Under the pieces are notes generated by a model that saw only the letters and a list, made by a program, of their open reading frames with translations, did not search any database and was not told the DNA's origin. A DNA stretch of 64,000 nucleotides from Symbiodinium natans (lineage: Eukaryota; Sar; Dinophyceae; Suessiales; Symbiodiniaceae). The first letter of the stretch is position 1. Each line of letters opens with the position of its first letter. Both the position numbers and the translations under genes were made by a program. The DNA is taken from contig CAJNDS010002126.1 in assembly GCA_905221605.1 (NCBI GenBank), positions 248,501-312,500 on the forward strand, read 5' to 3'. Below, one piece after another: positions 10,651-22,900 of this stretch.

Positions 10651-13600
10651 GCCCTTAGCCCCTCAGGAGCCTCAAGCCCTAGCACATTTCAGGACCCGAC
10701 CTCCAACCCCAAGACCCCAGAATCGGTACGTAACCCTAAACCCTAAACCCTAAACCCTAAACCCCAAACCCTAAACCCTAAACCCTAAACCCTAAACCCT
10801 AAACCCTAAACCCTAAACCCTAAACCCTAAACCCTAAACCCTAAACCCTAAACCCTAAACCCTAAACCCAAACCCTATATGACCCTGAACCCTCAACCCT
10901 CAACCCTGACCCCAAACACCCCCCAGACAGAAAGGACAGAAAGACAAGGCTACCAGAAGTGAGTTCACACTCCCTGAAGCTTTCCGAAAAAACAGGGGGT
11001 CCCATGCCCTAAACCCTAAACCTTAAACCCTAAACCCTAAACCCTGAACCCTAAACCCTAAACCCTAAACCCTAAACCCTAAACCCCCAAAGCCCCAGAG
11101 CCGTGAGGCGCACCCTCCAACCGCTATGGCCATGCGATGGCCGCCGGCGAGGGCCAGCTCTATCTCTTCGGGGGCGCCGCGCTGGCGGAAGGGCCGGGCG
11201 GAGACCACCATGAGGCCGGGGTTTAGGGTTTAGGGTTTAGGGGTTAGGGTTTAGGGTTTAGGGTTTAGGGGTTAGGGTTTAGGGTTTAGGGTTTAGGTTT
11301 AGGGTTTAGGTTTGAGGGGTTTAGGGTTCAGGGATTAGGGTTGAGGGTTGAGGGTTTAGGGCCTATTTGTGAGATGGCCTTCGCAGTCGGGCGGGCCATA
11401 GCTGCCCTTCGCGCAGACAACCAGTTACTACCAAAGCCTTCGACTCTATTCTGGGACCCTACATTCACCACTTCTGCGCCCCATCACAGCAAGCCCTAAA
11501 CCCCAAACCAAACAGCCAAACCGCTAAACCCCTAACCCCTAAACCCTAAACCCGAAACACCAACCCAGGCCCCCAACCTCCCCCCCTCCATCTGCTGTGA
11601 GACCAGCGAGCTCTGGCGCTACGACACAGCCGAGGCTTTGTGGACCGTGGTCCGAACCCTGGGTCTTGATTGAGCTTTACAGGGTCTGGAGCCCTTGGGC
11701 TTGGGGGTTTAGGGTTTAGGGCTAGGGTCTAGGGTTTAGGGTGTCGGGTTTAGGGTTTTGGGTTTAGGGCTCGGGTTTAGGGGGGCGGGGGGGGGGGGGG
11801 GGGGGGGGGGTTGGGGTTTGGGGCTCGAGCGGAGGCTCACTGTCGAAGGGTTTAGGGTTCATTGTTTCTCCCAGGTGCGGCTTTATAAACTTCACATAAG
11901 ACCATGCAAGATATCTAGAACTCCTCAGTATACCAAGAGGACGATGAGCAATCAAAGCCAAGTTGAAATCTACAAGTTTATGATTGATGAAACGGAAGAC
12001 ACAAACGCCAAACCCTAAACCGTAAACCTCAAACCCTAAACCCTAAACTCAGGGTTTAGGCCCCCCTACGTTGGGGGGCGACGCTTAAGCCCTTCGACCT
12101 CGATGGCGCAAGCCGACCCAGGTCGCTCGCCTGCCTCCCACAGCATGGGGGTCGGTAGCGCCCACGATGGGCCTGGTACCGGAACATGTTTTCCTCGAGA
12201 CCAGTACTGGTCCCTTGTAAAAAGTCATGACCTTGCAGGTGGCTGGCATTTTCGGGGGGTATTTGCGGCAGCGTGCCAAGGCGCAGGGCCTCAGGGGTCC
12301 TCAAAAAAACTGGGTTAAAATGTACCGGCCGCCTGGATTCCTCCCTGGCCCCCTTGGGCCCCCCCCCCCCCCCAAACCTCTAGCCCCTAACACAAAATCC
12401 ATCCTGATACCCACCCCTCACCCCCCCTGTCCCCTCCCCTCCTTCCTGGCCCCCCCCTGACCTAGTTGTCTGGCCTTGCTGGTTTGCTTCCCCCCTACCA
12501 TTCCTTTGACTCTCGGACCCAACCCCGAATTCATGAAACTGAATAAGTAGAAGTGGACTGTTGCCTTGAGTTTAGGCCTAAACCCTAAACGGAATAGGTT
12601 TGGGTGGCTTTGCCGCCACGTACCTCGTGGGGTGGGAGAAAAGTGTTAGATGGCCCTCCACAATCGGGCCAAAGCTGCTCCTCGCACCTCACGAAGCTTT
12701 CGAGCTTGTTCCGAAACCGACTTCACAGCACCTACGCCCTATCACAGCAACCCCTAACCCCAAACCCTAAACCCTAAACCCTAAACCCTAAACCCCAAAC
12801 CCCAAACCCTAAACCCCAAACCCGAAACCCTAAACCCCAAACCCTCTCGGCTTTCCTCGGCCCTAAGCACCAGCAACTCAGGAGCCTCCCGGCCACCGGC
12901 ACCGCGCTTAGGCCACGGTGTTGACGCTAGGTTGCGATCTTATAGGAACCCTAAGCCCTAAGCCCTGAGCCCTAAACCCTAAACCCCCCTGTGCGGCTTG
13001 CTTCTTAGGCTTTAGGGCTTTGGGCCGCTTCGGGCCACTTCAGTGGCCTCGGAACGGATGTTGTAAGGCATTCTTGAGGCTTGGAGCTTTCGTGCTGAGG
13101 GAGCGGTGTTGTTCAGCGCCCTGGGCCGACAACCCCCTAAGCTAACCCTAGGGGTTTAGGGTTTAGGGCTTAGGGCTTCGGCTTTAGGGTTTAGGGCACG
13201 AACACTGAACCTCTTTCCCAGGTTTGGCTGCCCGAGAACTCCTCTGTTTTGGTGTTCGGCGGCCGTACCGCGGCCTGCGTCCTCAGCGACCTCTGGCGCT
13301 GGCAAGCGGAACCCGAGACGGAGCACTGGGATGGAAATGGGGGCGACAAGGGTCCCTGAGCCCAGACAAACCCTGAACCCTAAACCCTGAAGTCTCAAAC
13401 CCTAAACCCTAAACCCTAAACCCCAAACCCCCCCAAACCTCAAACCCGAAACCCAAAAGAGGACTCCTGGGTGCGGCTCCACTCGACCGGCCCCGGTCCC
13501 ACTGCGCGCTTCGGGCAGGCGATGCTGCGGCACCCCACGGACCGGCTTCGGGTTCATATAGGGTTTAGGGTTTAGGGTTTAGGGTTTAGGGTTTAGGGTT

Positions 13601-16600
13601 TAGGGTTCAGGGTTTGGGGTGGGACGGGGGGGAAGCGGGGAGGAGGAGGTTCTCCTTTTTTTGGCAAGATTTGGGGGTTGCAGGGCCTGCTTATGTTTTT
13701 TTGGAGGGGTTTGGGCTTGAGGGTGCGCTGGGGCTTTAGGATAAGGGCCTTTTTTTGGGGTCATGAATGGTTTTCTTGGGTCATGCTCGTACCCTAAACC
13801 CCCTAATCTCGTATGAGCCCCCTAAACTCGTGAACCGGAAACACGGTTCAGGGCTTCGGGTTTGGGTTTAGGGTTTAGGGCCAGGGCTTAGGCTTTAGGG
13901 TTTAACGGCACAAGTTCCAGGAAAACGCATTTTGGCTGCATGGCGGCGCGGGTGGCGCAGAGGGTCATGGCCACGGCCAGGGCCTCCACGACGAGCCTTG
14001 GAGGGGGTGTAGTTTAAACCCTAAATGCTGGGATTTAAGCCCTAAACCCTAAACCCTTAAAGCCCTAAAGCCAGAAAAAAAAAAAACCCTAAACCCTTAA
14101 AGCCCTACAGCCAGAAAACGCTTAAAGCCCGGAACCCCCCGAAGCCCGAAAGGCCCTTGCATGCCAGCCAAGGATCTATGGCTCTGCCGAATCTTGGGGG
14201 CATGAGAATTCCCTGCCGCCGTCAGGGTTTGGGGTTTAGGGGTTGAGGGGTTTGGGGTTTAGTGGTTGGGGTTTAGTAGAGCTTCCCCTTAAACCCTAAA
14301 CCCTAAACCCTAAGCCCTGAACCCAAACATCACTTTCGCCGAACCGACTTCATCAGTCCGCATACCCTAAACCCTGAACCCTGAACCCCAAACCTTAAGC
14401 CTTGAACCCCAAACCCCAAACCCCAAACCCTAAACCCTAAACCCTAAACCCTAAACCCTAAACCCTAAACCCTAAACCCTAAACCCTAAACCCTAAACCT
14501 AAACCCTAAACCCTAAACCCGCCCGCCCCCCCTCAAAGCTCTATTGGGGTAGGCGGGCGCAGTCGAGCGTTCAGCGAGACCAGGGCAGGCTCTGCTGGGC
14601 TGCAGAGCCTGCCAACCGCACCCCTGAGGGGTCGCCAAGCTAGAGTCGCCTAGCATAGTCACTATAAATATTGTATAACCCTAAAACCCTCGGGGGGGAT
14701 CCTTAGCCTTTAAAACTGGCTCCTGGGCCTGGAGGCCCCTCAAGGCGCCTGGAGGCCCCTGAGGCCCTTGGAGGCTTCTGGAGGCCCCTGGAGGCCCCTG
14801 CAGATCCTGGAGGTCCGCTAAGGCCCCTGGAGGCCGTTGGAGGCCCCTGGAGACCCCTGGAGGCCCCTGAAGCGCCTGGAACCTGAAGGAGGCCCTCCTG
14901 GGGGCCCTTCATGGAGGCGCCTGGAACCCTGCGGATCTCAGAGGACCTGGAGGCCCTGAAAGTCTCGAGGCCCCCTTGAGGCTTGTGCAAAGCTCGGATG
15001 TGGAGGAGGCCTCTGGAGGCCCTAAATTGCTGGGAGGCCCCGGAAACCGTGAAGGGTCGTGGAGGCCATTGAGGACCCCTGCAAGCCCGTGAGGTTCTTG
15101 GAGACCCCTGCTGGCCCGTCCTTTGTCTTGGCCCCAAATAAGCCCCAGGCCGCAACCTATTCACGCCTCCTTTGCCTTATGGCCCCAGGCTGCAACCTAC
15201 TCACGCTTGAGTTTTTCTATGAGAAGGCCCTTCGGCCCAGACCGTCCCCTTCGCAAAAACCTAAAAGGGGATCCTTAGCCTTCTGGCCTCCCAAGTGATC
15301 CCCAATCGGCAATTGCGAGGGTCCTTCGGCCCAGACCCCCCTTCGCACAAACCTTCTGGTCCCAGGTGACCCAGCGTTCATGCCCTGATATTTGCTATGA
15401 GAGGGCCCTTCGGCCCAGACCTTCCCCTGCGCAAAAACCTGGGGGGGGGGGTCCTTAGCCAATCGCAAATGTCCCAAGCACTCTCAGTCTTTCCTCTGAA
15501 CTGTTCGATGTTTGAGTTGTGAATGGTTGGCTTGGCTTGGGCTGGCTCCGGTTTGGTTCGCAATGAGTTGTGATTGGGTGGCCTTGGGGTGGGCATGTCT
15601 TCACACTATTGCGTTCAGCTGACCCGTGCTACACCCTAAACCCTAAACCCCAAACCCCAAACCCCAAACCCTAAACCCTAAACCCTAAACCCTAAACCCT
15701 AAACCGAAGCTGAGGCATGGGCCCTGGGCCTCTGGAGGCCCTGTGGCAGCGGATCCATGACGCTGGGGGCCCGAGGCCATCCTTGGGTTTAGGGTTCAGG
15801 GTTTAGGGTTTAGGGTTCAGGGTGTAGGGTTTAGGGTTTAGGGTTTGGGGTTTGGGGTTCGGTTTAGGGTTTAGGGTTTAGGGTTTAGGGTTTGGGGTGC
15901 GGTTTAGGGTTTAGGGTTTAGGGTTTAGGGTTTGGGGTTAAGGGGTCTAGGGGCCTTTGGTTTTCGGAGTTTTAGGGGGAAGTTGGGTTCGGGTTTTTAA
16001 AGAGTTTTTGAGCTTCAAAGGGCCAGTGCGAGGTGTTGGTAGGGTTTTGGTGGTTTGAATCTAGGGTTGTGGCCAAACCAAAAAGCAAAAGAGCAAAGCA
16101 AACCTGATGCAGGGGGGGCCCTAAACTCTGTTATATTCCTTTTTCAAAGTGCCCAGTTCGGTACAAGGTCAATTTTTGGTCAATTCTGTACCCTGATGCG
16201 CACTTCGGCCTCCCCACCCACCTTCACCGAGCCCCTTGCCTGACACTCTCGACCAGGTTTTGGCGAACCCTAAACCCTAAACCCTAAACCCTAAACCCTA
16301 AACCCTAAACCCTAAACCCTAAACCCTAAACCCGAAACCCTCAGCCTTCTGCAAGAGTTTTTGTTTCTCGCAGGCCCCAGGCCCGCGCGCTTCACGCTCT
16401 GGCCTATGGATTCCGGGTTGGCGTTAGGGTTTAGGGGTTTAGGGTCTGGGGTTTGGGGTTTAGGGTTTTGCTGTGAAACCCTGAACCCGAAGCCCGAAAC
16501 CCTAAACCCTAAACCCTAAACCCTGAACCCTGAACCTTCAACCCTAAACCCTAAACCCTAAACCCTAAACCCTACACCCTAAACCCTAAACCCTGAACCC

Positions 16601-19600
16601 TGAACCCTGAACCTTCAACCCTAAATCCTAAACCGTCCCAAATCAAGGAACTGGCAACCTCTGGATGCACGGTGGGTATGGTGGTGAGGATCTCGGGCGG
16701 CCCTTGGATGACACTTGGCGCCTTGGCTGCTGAGGGTTCAGGGTCTAGGGTTGTCCCTTTAGGGTTTAGGGTTTAGGGTTTAGGGTTTAGGGTTTAGGGT
16801 TTAGGGTTTAGGGTTTCGGGTCTAGGGTCTAGGGTTTAGGGTTTAGTAAGAAGATTGGGCCAGGTATTTTGGGCGGTGGGTTTGGTGTTTGGCCAATGTT
16901 TTGTTTAGGGCTTAGGGCTTCGTGTTTGTAGTTTAGGGTTTAGTAAATGTTGTGTTTAGGGCTTAGAGGCTTAGAGCTATGGGTTTAGGGTGTAGGGATG
17001 TGAGGGTATATGGTATTTCACAAAGACCCCCTTGAAATGTCAGGTCGATTGTTTGTGAAGGGTATTGGGCTCTCTGGGGAGGCACCACGCGAAGTTGTGG
17101 GACTCCTGGGTCGCAGGGATCTAAGCCCTAACCCCTAAAGCCTAAACCTAAACCCTAAACCCTAAACCCTAAACCCTAAACCCTAAACCCTAAACCCTAA
17201 ACCCTAAACCCTAAACCCCAACCCCCCCCTCAGGTTCTTCAACCTGGAGGAGGGGCTTTGGTCAGAGCTGCAACCTGGTCCACCTCGTCAAGGCCACATC
17301 GCTTTCTACGCCGGTGACGCCTTCTGGACTCTCGGGGTGCGGTTGCTGAGGGTTTAGGGTTTAGGGGTTTAGGGGTTTAGGGGTTTAGGGGTTTAGGGGT
17401 TTAGGGGTTTAGGGGTTTAGGGGTTTAGGGGTTTAGGGGTTTAGGGGTCTAGGGTTTAGGGGTTTAGGGGTTTAGGGTTTAGGGTTTAGGGCACCCTAAA
17501 CCCTAACCTTCTTAAAGCCGAAACCCTGAACTCTGAATCCTAAGCCCTCAACCCTAAACCCTAAACCCGGAGCCCTCATCACTGAGCCCTAAATCATTGT
17601 TGAAGGTTCGGGGCTGGGCTTTCCTACATACTATTCAGCTAAAGAAGGTTCCAGAAATTGGGCGAACTGAGGGTTTTGGGAGTCGGGTTTTGGGAGTAGG
17701 GTTTAGGGCTGCTGGGTTCAGGGGTACTGGGGCCACTGTGCACTTGTGATTCTGCTTGCCTACCTGGTCGCCCAGTTCTGCCCTGTTGGGCTCCAGGTTC
17801 CCTCATTAGGGTTTAGGGTTTAGGGTTTAGGGTTTAGAGCTTAGACAAATACCAAAGCCCGAGGTTGTGAGGTCGTTCGCCCAAGTGCCTGGACGGCCCA
17901 AATCTCATACTTAAGGATTCCAGAATCCCGAATGTCCAGGGATCGGGTTTTCCTGCTTATTGGTTGTAGCTTTACAGAGCACGGCTCAAGATCAGGAGGT
18001 TGGTTCTGGAGAGTCGCGGCTTAGGGTTTAGGGGTTTAGGCTTTAGGGCTTTGGGGGTCTAGGGGTGCAGGGGTTTGGGGTTTCGGGTTTAGATTTTAGG
18101 GTTGACTTAGGGTTTTAACCTTCTGGGGCTTATGGAACCTTACCTACCCTACCCTTTTTCTGGCTACTACTCGCGCGTGGTGCAGCTGCGTATGGTAAAG
18201 AATCGGTGGGCGGGAGCATCTGTGCAAGATGAGGCTGGTTCATCCAGTTGGGGGCGGGGGTTGTGGTGGTTGCGGGAACTCGGAAAAGGTTCGTGAGTTG
18301 GCCTGCGGGGTGGGTCTGGGCGGATTGGGGGGCGGGTTAGGGGGGGAACCCCTGTAAAGCTAAACCCTAAGCCCTAAGCCCTAAGCCCTAAGCCCTAAGC
18401 CCTAAGCCCTAAACCCTAAACCCTAAACCCTAAACCCTAAACGCTAAACCCTTTGCTAGAAGATGGCTAGAGAGGGCAAGCCCAGGATCTATGGCAGCAG
18501 CGGGTCCTCCATGGTAGCGGACATGTTCCACTACGATGCCTTGCGTGACAGGCGCGCATAGATAAACCCTAAACCCTAAACCCTAAACCCTAAACCCCAA
18601 ACCCTAAACCCTAAACCCTAAACCCTAAGCCCTAAGCCCTAAGCCCTAAGCCCTAGACACCAAGCCCTAAACCCCAAACCCCCAAACCCCTAAACCCCAA
18701 ACCCGAACCGAAGGGCGGAAGCCTAAGTCTCAAACGAGTTTCCGGTTTCGGGTTTCAGGCTTATCTTGGGGTTTAGGGTTTAGGGTTTAGGGTTTAGGGT
18801 TTGGGGTTTAGGGTTCTAATTGGGGTCTTTTCTGGTGGTCCCTGTGGGCAGCCCCAAAACAGGGAACCCCAAACCCCAAGCGTTCCACCTAAACCCTTGG
18901 AAATCCCTCAGCCCCCATGTAGGCCATATAACCCCTGAACCCTGAACCCTAAACCCTAAAACCCCACAACCGAAAACACGAAAACACTAAGCCTTAAACC
19001 CTAGGACCCCAACCCTGAGCCCTCAGACCCCTGCAAACGCCCTCCCCTTATCTAAGGTCGGAACCAGGGGCTCTTGGTTTTATAAGGCTCCGAAGTATGG
19101 GCCCTCATGATGTATAGTGTGCATAAGGGGTGTGTGATAAATTACGGTCCCTTTTTGGGTACCAATCATAAGGGCTTAATTCGGGTCCGGGTTTGCCGCA
19201 TTTTTCTTGCTTTTGGTCGATTCATCCAACTGAGAAGAAAGTATGCTCAGGTCTTGCTGGTTTTGTAAATCATTCATAAGCGCTGTGGGGTTTCTTGCTC
19301 AACATTGTGAGGGTTCAGACTGACGAAGGTAAATTGAGGCCAGAAAACGAACCACAAACCGGGGTCGCCAGAGTCAACAAAACGCTTGGGTGAGACGACG
19401 TCTCTTGGTCGAAAATGAACAGTAGATCGAGACGAGTTCAACCGTGCTTCTTGTGGGGAAACAGCGTCGGTCCCAAGGAAACGTGTCGGTTTTGATGCCC
19501 AAACAAGCTTCGGGTGATTCGGGTGAAGCGTGCAACCTTGCATCTCCACACTGTGCTGGAGGAGGCTTGTGCGTGCACAAGTATACAACCCAACATCAAG

Positions 19601-19882
19601 AATTTCTCGCCCTGAATCAAGCTATCTTCTGCCCTAAACCCTAAACCCTAAACCCTAAACCCTAAACCCTAAACCCTAAACCCTAAACCCTAAACCCTAA
19701 ACCCTAAACCCTAAACCCAAAAGATGCAGCAACTCTCATCCTTGCCTCGCAGGGCTTTTTTGTGCCAAGCATGCCTCGGGTCGTTGATGCTGTTGAGAAA
19801 TTTAAGTCGGATGGGACAACCTGGCCAAGACCAGCGCGGTGTCTGGTGATATATATATATATATATATATGTATATTTATAG

Positions 19883-19915
<33 letters not shown>

Positions 19916-22900
19916 TATTTATTTATTTATTTATTTACAGGAATGGCGTGGTTCAGGGGCGAAGCCCTGAAGCGCACGCACGCTGTAGCTGTCGCGCAGC
20001 TTTTGACCACAAAAAGTGCGTAGGACTTGGCGAAAAGGCTCTGGAGAGCCATCAGCCTGTCAGCCAGGCGCTGCCGTCAATCGCACGGCCTCAAATCGCA
20101 ACGTCGGCAGGGCGTGCGCCCCAACATTATGATGTGATTCCCCGGTAGGCGGCCGCAAATCGTAGCGTCGGCAGAATGCGAGCGCGCCAACGTTATGGTC
20201 TGGATCCCCGATGCAGGGCCTCAAATCGTAACGTTGGAAGGGTGCGAACACGGCAACGTTATGGTGTGAATCCCCGATAAGGGGCCGCAAATCGTAACGT
20301 TGAAGCGCGCGTAAAAAAAGACTGAATATAACCCTTTTTTACGTGCGTTACGATTTGAGGCCTTATATAGGGGATGTCCACAACCCTGCTGATGTGACGG
20401 CTGGGCCGCTGGCTGCGCTACCAAAAGCAGGGCAGCGAGCGCGGACATCGGAACCTTAGAATCGGCTGGATCCCCAAAAACTGAGGAGACTACCCGAGAA
20501 AATACCTAAGGACCTAAACCCAAACCCCCAACCCCCCAACCCCCAAACCCCAAACCCCCAACCCCCAAACCCCAAACCCCAAACCCCAAACCCGAAACCC
20601 CAAACCCCAAACCCCAAACCCCAAACCCGAAACCCGAAACCCGAAACCCGCAACCCCAAACCCCAAACCCCAAACCCCAAACCCTAAACCCTAAACCCTA
20701 AACCCTAAACCCTAACCCTAAACCCTAAACCCTAAACCCAAATTAAGGGCCCATACTTCGGATCACTTACCTTCGACAAGGTGGAGCTCCGTGGCGGCGG
20801 GTGCGGGTTTCTTGCCCGCGCAGCGCACTGCGCATGCTGCGGCCTACGCAGAAGGCTTTGAGGGGGGGGGTTAGGGGTTTAGGGTTTTGGGTTTAGTGGT
20901 TTAGGGTTTTTTAGGGTTTAGGGTTAGGGGGTTTAGGGTTTTAGGGCTCAGGGGTTTAGGGGTTTAGGGGTTTAGGGGTTTAGGGGTTTAGGGGTTTAGG
21001 GGTTTAGGGGTTTAGGGTTTAGGGTTTAGAGGTTGGGGTTTGAGTTAGGGTTTAGGGTTCAGGGTTGGGAGTTGAAAACCCCCAGGTGCAGAACGCTTAA
21101 TACTACTGCGGTACTACATTGCGCTGCCCATCTATTCAAGGAGCCCTACTTAGGCACATACGGCCCCCTTGAAGCTACACCGGCCCAACCGCCAACCCTA
21201 GGGTTTAGGGTTTAGGGTTTAGGGTTTGGGGTTTAGGGTTTAGGGCTCCAAGTCGGAGGCACCCTTTGGTTGCACGGCGGCACTCCGGCGGACAACCGCA
21301 GCCAGAGCTTGGGAGACCTCTGGTCCCCCTGACCCCAAGTGAGCATGTTTTCGGGCTTCCTTAGGGTTTAGGGTTTAGGGTTTAGGGTTTAGGGTGTAGG
21401 GTGTAGGGTGTAGGGTTTAGGGTTTCTAGGGTGTAGGGTTCGGGTTTAGGGTTTAGTGGGGGTTCGAGGGTTTAGGGTTTAGGGTTTTGGCTTTCTAGGT
21501 TACGGAAATTTTCTAGAGGGTTTCTAGAGGGTTTCTAGAGGGTTTCTCTGCATTTTCGGGGAGCCCTTTAAGCCCTTGAACCCTTAACATCCTTAAAACC
21601 CTTAAAACCCTAATTAGACCCGTTAAACCCCAAACCCCATAAACTGCCTCCTTAAATGCTCCCTCCACGCGCCCCATCCAGCCTGACTCATCTCCCAGGG
21701 CATGGCAAGCAGCCTCGGGGGATTGGCATCTTGAGTCGGAGTACGACACGTTGGAGATGCAGAACTTGAGGTGGGGGGGGGGGGGGTTCGGGGCCTGGTT
21801 TAGGGGTTTAGGGGTTCAGGGGTTCAGGGGTTCAGGGGTTCAGGGGTTCAGGGGTTTAGGGGTTTGGGGGTTAAGCGGTTTAGGGGCAAGGGGTCTAGGG
21901 GTCTAAGGGTCTCGGGGTCCAGGGGGCTAGGGGTCGGGGTTTAGGGGTTAGGGTTTAGGGGTTAGGGTTTCTTCTAGGATTTAGAGCGTCAAGCCCAGCA
22001 GGCACTCAAAGCGCCGCAGAGTTTTGCAGCACGGGCTGTCAGGAAGAAGAAGGGTTCCGGGTTTAGGGTTTAGGGTTCAAATTCTGGGGCTTTGGGTCTA
22101 GAGAGCTTAGGGTTTCTTGGGGAGGGGAGGGGAGGGGAGGGGAGGGATCTAAGCAAGTGGGCAACTGAGAGGCCACGGAGCCCCTTGTAGGCCACAAGCC
22201 TTCAACTTTCAACCCTTAAACGCTCAGCCCTTCTAGGGTTTAGGCTTTAGGCTTTAGGCGTTAGGCTTAGGCTTTAGGCTTTAGGCTTTAGGCTTTAGGC
22301 TTTAGGCTTTAGGCTTTAGTGGTTAGGCTTTAGTGGTTAGGCTTTAGGCTTTAGGCTTTAGGCTTTAGGCTTTAGGCTTTAGGCTTTAGGCTTTAGGCTT
22401 TAGGCTTTAGGCTTTAGGCTGTAGGCTTTAGGCTTTAGGCTTTAGGCTTTAGGCTTTAGGCTTTAGGCTTTAGGCTTTAGGCTTTAGGGTTTAGGCTTTA
22501 GGCTTTAGGCTTTAGGCTTTAGGCTTTAGGGTTTAGGGTTTAGGGTTTAGGGTTTAGGCTTTAGGGTTTAGGGTTTAGGGTTTAGGGTTTAGGGTTTAGG
22601 GTTTAGGGTTTAGGGTTTAGGCTTCAGGCCTTAGGGTTTAGGGTTTAGGGTTTAGGGCCACCCCCAACCCCCACCGCAAACAGAGGCACTTCGCCGGCGG
22701 CCTCGCCTTGAGTTCCGGGAGCTTCCTCCTCGCCCTCATGGTGCCCTTCTGCTGCCTCCAGCTCCGGGGGCGGCGGAGGGTCCTGGGCTGCCCCTTGGTA
22801 TAGGGTTTAGGGTTTAGGGTTTCGGGTTTAGGGTTTAGGGTTTCGGGTTTCGGGTTTAGGGTTTAGGGTGTTGGGGTCTAGGGTGTCGGGCTTCTGATGT

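Noticed and set aside
11850-12018. Frame with KLHIRPCKISRTPQYTKRTM in the kelch gene
   Set aside because: Protein-like but has no kelch motif, no clear splice sites and ends in NAKP from the telomeric repeat; not enough to call an exon.
14703-15164. 153-codon collagen-like minus-strand frame
   Set aside because: Degenerate GGAGGCCCCTG repeat; GASRGLQGPP pattern follows the DNA period rather than a protein constraint.
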